Position numbers and translations under genes: made by a program
The notes under the pieces: model-generated
Seen by the model: only the letters and a program-made list of their open reading frames with translations
Database searches by the model: none
What the model was told of the DNA's origin: nothing
NCBI GenBank assembly: GCA_038203525.1
Contig: JBBRDW010000004.1
Span: forward strand, 1-64,000
DNA length: 64,000 nt
Reading direction: 5' to 3'
Source of the DNA: Limnovirga sp038203525
GTDB lineage: Bacteria; Bacteroidota; Bacteroidia; Chitinophagales; Chitinophagaceae
Shown: piece by piece, positions 43,687 to 50,484 of the stretch
Position numbering within the stretch: position 1 is the stretch's first letter
Layout of the letters: the number at the start of each line of letters is the position of its first letter

Positions 43687-44706
43687 TCAGCTTTCATTTC
43701 CTGACAAAAAATTAAATACCCGTTTTGTTTCTTCATCCTGCAATTGCTGGCTTAAAGAAACATATCGGTAAAACTCTTTGCTACCCGGCGCATGACCCGA
43801 TACTTTGCGTACAAGGTATTCGGGCATACCTAAAGATAACATTGTTGTAATGGCTGTGCGGCGCATTGTGTGGGTGGTTATTAAATCGCAAAAACGATGT
43901 AGTGTCTTTTTCTTTTTATCAGTGTAAAGCAATACCGGTGTTGCTTTCTGCAGCCTTGTTTTGGAAACAATATTTGTCCAGCCCGCTGTTTCGGCAAGTT
44001 GTTTTATATAAATGTTGAGGTTGCTTTTATTGAACCTTGGCAAAAGAAATTTTGTTTTAGCCTTATACTTTTTAAGTATTTCTACAGCATATACCGGTAG
44101 TAAAATTCTTGTTGCTGTAACTGTTTTTGATGAAATTACCACCAGGTAAGTACCACTGTCATTTACTTCAATATTTTTTTCTGTAATGCTTAATAAATCA
44201 GAAACCCTTAATGCCACGGTGCAGCCAAATACAAAAAAGTCTTTTGCTTCTTGTAGTCTCGGGGAAAGGCCTTCTTCAAATGCCTTGTCATTTATCAAAA
44301 ACCGTAATTGTTCCGGCCTTATGACAATGATGCTGATTGTTTCTTTTACAATAAAATTTACCGGGAAAAACTGGTTTAGCAGGTATCCTTTTTCTTTATA
44401 TAGATAATTTGCAAAAGTGCGCAGTATTTTAAACTGGTTTGCTACATGATTATCGAAAGCATTGCGTTTGTATAAAAAATCGGCGAAGGCATAGGCAAAC
44501 TGTTTCCAGTATTTTCGCTGTGCAAGAAAATGCTGCTGGTTAGTTTTAAAGCCGGTGTATATACTGAATTGCCTGCACTGAAATTCTTCGAATGCTGCAA
44601 CAAGGTTACAGCACATTGTATAACCTGTAATTGTTCCCTTACTTATTTTTCGGCCATTAGAGAGCCTGCGTCTGCCCGATTTGGAGGCACTGATAAACTT
44701 ATTCAT
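43687..44706 (-). CDS. Tyrosine-type site-specific recombinase
   Basis: 339 residues. N-terminal SAM-like DNA-binding helices (about 20-115) precede the catalytic domain with R167 (TVALRVSDLL), K194 in SSKTVTATR, H279 and R282 (HTMRRTAITTML), H305 (KVSGHAPGSKEF) and the nucleophile Y313 (YRYVS). All catalytic residues are present, so it is probably active. It resembles phage- and transposon-type integrases of Bacteroidota. It sits between two oppositely oriented extended R copies and two RHS tip cassettes, suggesting these are its substrates, which is unproven. Confidence 0.93.
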   Translation of the reverse strand: MNKFISASKSGRRRLSNGRKISKGTITGYTMCCNLVAAFEEFQCRQFSIYTGFKTNQQHFLAQRKYWKQFAYAFADFLYKRNAFDNHVANQFKILRTFANYLYKEKGYLLNQFFPVNFIVKETISIIVIRPEQLRFLINDKAFEEGLSPRLQEAKDFFVFGCTVALRVSDLLSITEKNIEVNDSGTYLVVISSKTVTATRILLPVYAVEILKKYKAKTKFLLPRFNKSNLNIYIKQLAETAGWTNIVSKTRLQKATPVLLYTDKKKKTLHRFCDLITTHTMRRTAITTMLSLGMPEYLVRKVSGHAPGSKEFYRYVSLSQQLQDEETKRVFNFLSGNES

Positions 44707-44791
44707 CTCTTGGATAAACAGTGTTTCACTTGTTTTTTTTCATAATGTTTTAGAAAGAAAATAAGATAAAAAAGGGAAATTCTCAATTATA

Positions 44792-44896
44792 TTTTTTGAT
44801 GAATATCAAGGTCACTCCCTTGTACTTTCTGTAATTCTATTGGGCTTTTATCATAGCTTGGATTAGTGGGTCTCATTAAAAAGTAGTATTAGCGAA
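44792..44896 (-). repeat. R repeat, copy 22 (type II core, full extended form)
   Basis: GTCACTCCCTTGTACTTTCT at 44811-44830, extended arm GTAATTCTATTGGGCTTTTA then TCATAGC, ending in AAAAAGTAGTATTAGCGAAC. The same words occur inverted in copy 21, forming an about 90-bp inverted pair around the recombinase. Confidence 0.85.
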
Positions 44897-44943
44897 CCGC
44901 AGAGTCCCTGCCACACACAAGGCTTTGAGAGGAAACTCTGTGG
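44897..44943. repeat. Hairpin H1 (47-bp palindromic repeat, copy 1)
   Basis: CCGCAGAGTCCCTGCCACAC to ACTCTGTGG, stem CCGCAGAGT / ACTCTGTGG (one G-T pair). The loop includes AAGGCTTTGAGAGG. Copies H2 and H3 follow. Confidence 0.75.
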
Positions 44944-45222
44944 AGAAGGAAACTTACACGGCACAAGCATAGCTAACACACAATAACTCTGCTACCAAGC
45001 TTACGCCAACTTCTTTTTTATATTCTTGCACTATCGGGTGATTACAATTTCGGTAACAAGGCACAAGTACGCTACCCGCAAAGCCAGCCCTGCATACTTG
45101 CGCCAGAAGGGGTGTTGGATGCAATACATTGTGCAATATTAAACAAGGCATACATGACAGTATAGATTTCGGGTTATCCGCAATGTTTTTATGCCTAAAT
45201 AGTTACGAAAATTTCACTCTGG

Positions 45223-45612
45223 TCATTTATCAGCACTTGTTAGTATAACCTGACCAAATTTATTAGAATATATAAAAGTATCTTTAATGAGTTTATCTAT
45301 TTTACAGACAGTATTTCCTAGTAAAATAGTTGTATCTGTTAGCGGTTTCCAGATTTCAGGTATTACAATATCACCACTCGAATATTGTATTCTTTTGCCC
45401 TTTATATATTGGTAAAAAATTCTTTTTCCATTCTTATCAAAATAATAGCAATAAAAAGGATATACTTTGCTGCTATCTTTTTGATAGAACCCCGGCAATT
45501 GTAAGACATCCCAGTATTTTGAAGTATCATTTGTAAGAATGTAATTAATATCGTTTTTAGAATTATTACAAGCAATAACACAAAATATAATCAGGCAATA
45601 TTTTAATCTCAT
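45223..45612 (-). CDS. Putative lipoprotein immunity protein of RHS tip 2b
   Basis: 129 residues starting MRLKYCLIIFCVIACNNSKN with a lipobox (CVIAC, Cys15), so it should be lipidated and exported. The ATG overlaps the tip's TGA stop by one base in the ATGA arrangement, indicating tight co-expression. No known domain recognised. A periplasmic, membrane-anchored immunity protein would fit a toxin that acts in the periplasm, for instance a secreted peptidase; this is inference from position and localisation. Confidence 0.65.
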   Translation of the reverse strand: MRLKYCLIIFCVIACNNSKNDINYILTNDTSKYWDVLQLPGFYQKDSSKVYPFYCYYFDKNGKRIFYQYIKGKRIQYSSGDIVIPEIWKPLTDTTILLGNTVCKIDKLIKDTFIYSNKFGQVILTSADK

Positions 45613-46319
45613 TGTGATTTCGTTTTAACAGGAGTAACATTCACATCAAACTGATATCCATCTGGATTTGAACCACCATTTTTGGTCATTGTTAAAGTAA
45701 TACTGTAACCAGTTGTACTACTTAGTTTATTAAAACCAGATACCAGTTTATTAACATCGTCAAAATTTCCAGTGTTTTGTACATCATCATAGGCAGCATT
45801 TTTGATAAAATTTGTGGCACTACCTATTATTCCATTTTTATAACCAGCAGTTGTATTTTTAAAAGTAGCATCTGATACTTGATCTAAATAAACTTGTGCA
45901 TGATCTGCATTAGAAATGTCTGTAAATCCTTGCCCTTTGTTCTTATGATCTTCTTCGTGAAATAAAGTACTTTTAAGATTGTTAGCATCACTTAATTTAC
46001 TATTGATTTTATTCCCTTCCTTATTAAGAAAGATATCATTTCCTTCAGTAAATGCCATATTGCTTTCGGAAGATGTGCCTTTTGGATTAGCTTTTAAACC
46101 TGTTATACCCGAACCTCCTTGATTAATAGTTTTAATTCCAACCTCTTTTGCAAAATGACCAACAACCGCAGCTACTATTTGCCTATTTTGTTGACTATTG
46201 AGCGGCACTTGAGTTAGCAAAACATTTCCTTTATCGGTTTGAACATAAATATTATTTGTTTTTGTGTCCGTATGGTTTACAAACTGTCCATTCTTACTAA
46301 AGAAATCATCAGGAACCAT
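45609..46319 (-). CDS. RHS C-terminal tip 2b with a zinc metallopeptidase-like motif
   Basis: 236 residues from ATG 46319. The frame upstream reads RIRNNPIRFIDADGMVPDDF, the end of an RHS core, with a stop before it inside hairpin H3, so this tip has lost its RHS body. The domain has HEEDH at 121-125 in the helix NNLKSTLFHEEDHKNKGQGF, the HExxH zinc-peptidase motif, and ends TMTKNGGSNPDGYQFDVNVT. It is a plausible polymorphic toxin with peptidase activity. It overlaps its putative immunity gene by four bases. Whether it is still expressed without the RHS delivery domain is unknown. Confidence 0.72.
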   Translation of the reverse strand: MVPDDFFSKNGQFVNHTDTKTNNIYVQTDKGNVLLTQVPLNSQQNRQIVAAVVGHFAKEVGIKTINQGGSGITGLKANPKGTSSESNMAFTEGNDIFLNKEGNKINSKLSDANNLKSTLFHEEDHKNKGQGFTDISNADHAQVYLDQVSDATFKNTTAGYKNGIIGSATNFIKNAAYDDVQNTGNFDDVNKLVSGFNKLSSTTGYSITLTMTKNGGSNPDGYQFDVNVTPVKTKSQ

Positions 46320-46347
46320 TCCATCAGCATCAATAAAACGGATTGGA

Positions 46348-47235
46348 TTATTCCTTATCCGCAGAGTCTCCTCTCAAAGCCTTGCGGGTGGCAGGGACTC
46401 TGCGGAGAAGGAAATGATCTAAGTGATTTGTATTAAGTGAAAGCCCCTTTTCCTTCATCAGCCCAGTAGTTTTATCTATTGAATTCCGTAAATCTGCTGC
46501 TGACATTTCAAAAGAACTGCCTCCTCTAAAGTAACTTCCCTCCTTAGCGGCTTGTGCTGAAAAAGAGAATGGCCGGAGAGTTAAAATGTTAAATATCAGG
46601 GTTGATCCCAATTCAGTATTGCTAAGAGCCTGGGTTTTATATACCGTGAATCGCTGTTGAGTTTTAACATCTTCATAGACAATTGTATTACCAATTGAAC
46701 TCCCAGGTACTATACTATATGAGGGTATTTGAGCCCTCAATTTCATTTCTTGATCGATCGCACTAGCGCTTACAGCTGGTTTTGTATCACTTGTTGATGG
46801 GGCATTGTCATACACACTAACTTTACTTGTATTTTCCTTTTTCTTATTTTTATCATCGTCATCATTTTTAGTTTCATCATCGTTGTTTTTCTGAGAACGG
46901 TTCTGATAATCATCAGAAGAACCAAGTGTGCCGTCAGCAATTGCATCAAAATTACCCGTTGTATTATTGTCCTTTGCATTCATTCCGTCAGGATCAATAA
47001 ACCTTTCCGGATTATTGTATGCATAGTTATAGGGAGACCATCTTCTACTGACTTCAGCCAAGGGATCTATAACTTCCCATCTCCCAATCTGTGCATCATA
47101 CACCCTTGCGCCATAATCATAAAGCTCCAAGCCTGAGCCATCACTAAATTCTTTACTTTGTAATTCCTTGCCATTGTACTTGGATTTATTATCAAGAGTT
47201 AATGCAGCCTTACTGCTTATCCCCGCCATCGTCAA
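46348..47235 (-). CDS. RHS C-terminal tip 2a, truncated at both ends
   Basis: 295 residues. The frame continues upstream of ATG 47235 as KNYSAFGLT before a stop, matching tip 1's truncated start. The RHS core reads FSDGSGLELYDYGARVYDAQ, IGRWEVIDPLAEVSRRWSPY and NYAYNNPERFIDPDGMNAKD. An acidic DDDDKNKKKEN linker and a variable domain follow (EMSAADLRNSIDKTTGLMKE, GLSLNTNHLDH). The final 21 residues (FLLRRVPATRKALRGDSADK and E) are encoded by hairpin H3, so the native C-terminus is lost. It may be a non-functional donor cassette. Confidence 0.72.
   Translation of the reverse strand: MTMAGISSKAALTLDNKSKYNGKELQSKEFSDGSGLELYDYGARVYDAQIGRWEVIDPLAEVSRRWSPYNYAYNNPERFIDPDGMNAKDNNTTGNFDAIADGTLGSSDDYQNRSQKNNDDETKNDDDDKNKKKENTSKVSVYDNAPSTSDTKPAVSASAIDQEMKLRAQIPSYSIVPGSSIGNTIVYEDVKTQQRFTVYKTQALSNTELGSTLIFNILTLRPFSFSAQAAKEGSYFRGGSSFEMSAADLRNSIDKTTGLMKEKGLSLNTNHLDHFLLRRVPATRKALRGDSADKE
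46351..46413. repeat. Hairpin H3 (63-bp palindromic repeat, inside coding sequence)
   Basis: TTCCTTATCCGCAGAGTC ... GACTCTGCGGAGAAGGAA, 17 of 18 paired. It separates tip 2a from tip 2b and supplies the last 21 codons and stop of 2a. Confidence 0.8.
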
Positions 47236-47347
47236 GCCGAACGCACTATAATTTTTAACCCACGCTGCTATATAAAAACATACCTATCAAAGAGCTTATA
47301 GTGAATAAATTTACTTGTATTTAAGGAAGAAAAAAATATCAAATAAA

Positions 47348-47474
47348 TTTTGTTTCAAGCTTTGGTATTTCATAGCATCGCATCTTGTGTCACTCACTTG
47401 TACGTTCTGTAATTTTGTTGGGCTTTTATCTAAGCGTAGATTAGCGGTTCTTATTGAAAAGTAGTACCAGCGAA
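47348..47474 (-). repeat. R repeat, copy 23 (type II core, full extended form, paired)
   Basis: TCATAGCATCGCATCTTGTG, core CTTGTGTCACTCACTTGTAC to 47403, GTTGGGCTTTTATCTAAGCG and TAGATTAGCGGTTC, then AAAAGTAGTACCAGCGAA, matching copies 21 and 22. Confidence 0.85.
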
Positions 47475-47521
47475 CCGCAGAGTCCCTGCTGCCCACAAGG
47501 CTTTGAGAGGAGACTCTGCGG
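47475..47521. repeat. Hairpin H2 (47-bp palindromic repeat)
   Basis: CCGCAGAGTCCCTGCTGCCC to GACTCTGCGG, stem CCGCAGAGTC / GACTCTGCGG. It forms the exact centre between R copies 23 and 24. Confidence 0.8.
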
Positions 47522-47526
47522 ATAAG

Positions 47527-47634
47527 GAACCGCCAATCTACGCTGCGATAAAAGCCGAATAGAAATGCAACCGTACAAGAGTGCGACGCAAGTAAAGCTC
47601 AATTAGTAATGCTTAGCCGGGCTCAAAAAAAAAA
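47527..47634 (+). repeat. R repeat, copy 24 (type I core, extended arm, paired)
   Basis: GGAACCGCCAATCTACGCTG, CGATAAAAGCCGAATAGAA, exact core at 47573-47591, right end TAGCCGGGCTCAAAAAAAAA. Together with copy 23 and H2 it makes one long inverted structure. Confidence 0.87.
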
Positions 47635-47661
47635 TAAAACCATTACAGGTTGTAACGGTTT
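47631..47661 (-). terminator. Terminator of the sulfatase gene
   Basis: ATAAAACCATTAC / GTAACGGTTTTAT stem with a 5-nt loop (one non-Watson-Crick pair), abutting the minus-strand stop and followed by an A-run on the plus strand. Confidence 0.7.
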
Positions 47662-50129
47662 TATTTTTCAATAATAAACTTAACGCGGTTTAGCTGATTG
47701 CCGTTCTCGAGTTCTACATAATAGTTGCCTGATGCAAAGCGTGTAAGGTCGAGTGAAAAAACATTTTTTCCTTTTATTAAATATTGAGGAATTGAATAAA
47801 CCGGCCTTCCGGTAATATCGTAAACAAGCAGCTGTACCTTTTTATTTTCTTTGCTGTAATACGCTGCGGTAATATGCCCTTTCGATGGGTTTGGATACAG
47901 TGTGAGTGCTTTACTTGTATTCTCTGCAGCAGAAGCGTTTACTGTGTTTGCGGCTATTGCCAGGCACGATTTTGTAACCTTGGTATTTACAGAGGATTTT
48001 GTGCATCCAGCGCTGTTTGTAACAAACACTTTATAGCTGGCTGCCTTAGTAGCAGTATATTGAATATTGGTTGCGCCGTTAATATTCTTACTTCCTTTAA
48101 CCCATTGGTAAGTAAGTCCGGTTCCGCTATTAGCCTTTAATATTACAGAATTGTTTACGCATATATCAAGGCTGCCCAGTGGTGTAATAGTGGCGGCCGG
48201 CTGATCGTAAAAATTAAGGGTGATAGTGGCAGAAGTTGCATTACAACCTGAGCCGTTTGATACCTGCACCTGAAAATCCCCGCTTTTTTTTGCAACATAA
48301 GTAATGCTGGTTGCACCAGCTACTGCAACCCCATTTTTTAACCACTGGTAGGAATTGCCAGTACCGCTATTGGCAGTTAATGTAATTTTAGATCCAGAAC
48401 AGGCTGCAACTATTCCATTTGAAGTAATAGTTGCAATACTTGGGTTTTCATCAATCAGGCCATTACAGTTGTCATCAATTCCATTGCATATTTCCGTTGC
48501 GCCCGGATGGATGTTTGCATCAGCATCATTACAGTCTGATGAATTAGCGACATAACCTGCCGGAACTGTACAGGTGACAACCGAATCCATTTTATTGCCA
48601 TAGCCATCGCCATCTGCGTCTGCATAGTAGCTCTGAGCGCATTGTGGAGGAATTGATTTTTGCCAACCATCTGCCAATATTTTTCTCATACTCGCCAGTG
48701 TGTCGGCATAGGCGGGATTGGTTACAAGGTTGGTATATTCATGTGGATCTGTATCAAAATTATATAATTCTTCTCCTTGTGAGAGCCATGTATTGTAACG
48801 GTAATGTTCCGTCATAACGCTGCGCGCCATGATAGAATCTGTTTTACTGATATTCTTTTGCAGCTGCGCGAACACCGCTCTTTTCCAGGGTAGTGTAGGA
48901 TTATCCAGCAGCCTTACAAAACTTGAACCTTCCATACCGGTTGGTGCGGGCAATCCACATAATTCTGCCAATGTTGGATAAAGGTCAACCAATTCGACCA
49001 ATCTGTTAGAAGTGCCGGCGGGTTTGCCAGGTACACAAACAATAAGCGGTACATGCAATGCCTCTTCGAATAAAGTATTTTTAAGCCATAAGCCCTGATG
49101 CTCTCCCAAATGCTGCCCATGGTCGCTCCAAACTACCACTACAGTATTGGCCCAAAGATTCTGGCGGTCTATCTCGTCAAGCACCAGGCCCAATTGCCGA
49201 TCCATTTCGGTCACTTCAGCATCATATGCATGAATGGTATTCTTCCATTCTGGATCCAGTTTAATAATCTGTGGATTTGTAAAGGCAACTGAAGGAACAT
49301 CTGCCCGGTCATTCGCAGGTGTTTGGGGTAAAAGAATATTTCCGGAACCATTGCCTATAATATTTGAGCTGGCGGTGTCGCCGCCGCTTACTGTGGGTAA
49401 ACGCTGTTGAACCGATGGATCTCCGGTAGTGTTCCAGTAATTTAGTTTAGGGTTAAACGGCGCATGGGCATGAATACCGTAACCATAAAAGAAGGGGAGG
49501 GTACGTGGTTGTTTAAGTCGCACAACAAAATCCATAGTGGCCAGGCTATCTTCTGAAACATCGTTGTTTGTGCTGTTTATCCACCAGGATCCTCCATCAC
49601 TTCCCGGACCGGGAGGGGGTGGTGGCGTGCCGGGTTTAAGACCGCCACCATTATGGCCAAAAGCACTTTCCGGCGGTTCAGCATAGTCCCATTTAATATC
49701 ATTTTCAAAATCGCCGTGCATTATTTTACCATAGCGCTCAACATTATAACCATAGGCGCTAAAATATTCCGGAAGAAACTTTACAGTTGAATCAATAATT
49801 GAACGTGGACGAACATTATTACCAAAAATCTGGGTTTTATCGGGGCGCCAACCTGTTAGTAACGAGGTACGGGATGCGTTACATATTGAATACTGGGCAT
49901 AGCCAAGTTTGAATACCATTCCCCGGTTTACCAGCCTTTGCAGATTTGGCGTTTTTACTTCAGAACCTCCGGCAAGGAAACTGCAACGGTCGGTCATATC
50001 GTCAAGGGATATAAAAAGTACATTGTATTTTGGAGTAACCTGTGCACGCGAAATATAAGGACAAACTGCACTTAGGAACAGTGTAAGCAGCAAAGAAAAA
50101 AAGCTATTTAAAAAGGTCGAATTTTTCAT
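47661..50129 (-). CDS. T9SS-exported sulfatase with MopE and Ig-like modules
   Basis: 822 residues with a signal peptide (about 1-30). The sulfatase domain has the formylglycine site C83 in CNASRTSLLTGW, the DD metal pair D43/D44 (SLDDMTDRCSFL) and SDHGQHLGEHQGLW. The C-terminus combines a MopE-type calcium-binding module (NDADANIHPGATEICNGIDD, followed by NCNGLID), two Ig-like domains and a type A T9SS sorting domain (YPNPSKGHITAAYYSKENKK). It should be secreted and cleave sulfate esters from polysaccharides or glycans. No anaerobic maturase gene was seen near it. Confidence 0.9.
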   Translation of the reverse strand: MKNSTFLNSFFSLLLTLFLSAVCPYISRAQVTPKYNVLFISLDDMTDRCSFLAGGSEVKTPNLQRLVNRGMVFKLGYAQYSICNASRTSLLTGWRPDKTQIFGNNVRPRSIIDSTVKFLPEYFSAYGYNVERYGKIMHGDFENDIKWDYAEPPESAFGHNGGGLKPGTPPPPPGPGSDGGSWWINSTNNDVSEDSLATMDFVVRLKQPRTLPFFYGYGIHAHAPFNPKLNYWNTTGDPSVQQRLPTVSGGDTASSNIIGNGSGNILLPQTPANDRADVPSVAFTNPQIIKLDPEWKNTIHAYDAEVTEMDRQLGLVLDEIDRQNLWANTVVVVWSDHGQHLGEHQGLWLKNTLFEEALHVPLIVCVPGKPAGTSNRLVELVDLYPTLAELCGLPAPTGMEGSSFVRLLDNPTLPWKRAVFAQLQKNISKTDSIMARSVMTEHYRYNTWLSQGEELYNFDTDPHEYTNLVTNPAYADTLASMRKILADGWQKSIPPQCAQSYYADADGDGYGNKMDSVVTCTVPAGYVANSSDCNDADANIHPGATEICNGIDDNCNGLIDENPSIATITSNGIVAACSGSKITLTANSGTGNSYQWLKNGVAVAGATSITYVAKKSGDFQVQVSNGSGCNATSATITLNFYDQPAATITPLGSLDICVNNSVILKANSGTGLTYQWVKGSKNINGATNIQYTATKAASYKVFVTNSAGCTKSSVNTKVTKSCLAIAANTVNASAAENTSKALTLYPNPSKGHITAAYYSKENKKVQLLVYDITGRPVYSIPQYLIKGKNVFSLDLTRFASGNYYVELENGNQLNRVKFIIEK

Positions 50130-50484
50130 AATGTAGATGTTTAAACAATAAAATAAAACAGAAAATGTAAATTATAGGTTACAAAATTTAAAGGAATTTA
50201 CAGCAGGAGATATATAGTAATAAATGCCTTTTTAATTAAAGTATGAAAATACAATTAAATAAGGAAATATTAGGAAAAGCCTGCTACAATAGTTTTTTTA
50301 AAGGTGTTTTTAAGGTGCCGCTAAAATTTTAAAGAGCCAGGCAGGCAAATTTTATAACCCGCTAAATGAAAGCCTTTTGCAGAATAAATTGTTGCAGTAA
50401 CAGCGTGCGACCTTCGCCCTGGACGCTGGGCAAACTGCAAGGGGAGCTAAATTAATATTCATCTCCATGTCTCAAAAATATTGA
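50130..50484. other. 355-bp intergenic region before the efflux operon end
   Basis: AT-rich, containing one R copy with a nested insert (50394-50443). No gene seen; it is downstream of the acrB-like gene and upstream of the sulfatase start. Confidence 0.55.
50394..50443 (+). repeat. R repeat with nested GC-rich insert (copy C)
   Basis: Minus strand: CTTGC, insert AGTTTGCCCAGCGTCCAGGG plus CGAAG, then GTCGCACGCTGTTACTGC. The same organisation as copies A, B and D. Confidence 0.5.

Larger units (their letters stand above)
44707..45222. other. 516-bp region between recombinase and immunity gene 2
   Basis: Holds the extended R copy 22 (44792-44896) and hairpin H1 (44897-44943). The remainder, 44944-45222, has words such as CTTGCGCCAGAAGGGGTGTT and no gene I recognise; it may be the remains of cargo. 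Confidence 0.5.

Noticed and set aside
43687..44706. Recombinase as a phage integrase with an adjacent prophage
   Set aside because: No capsid, tail, terminase or excisionase genes and no tRNA attachment site nearby.
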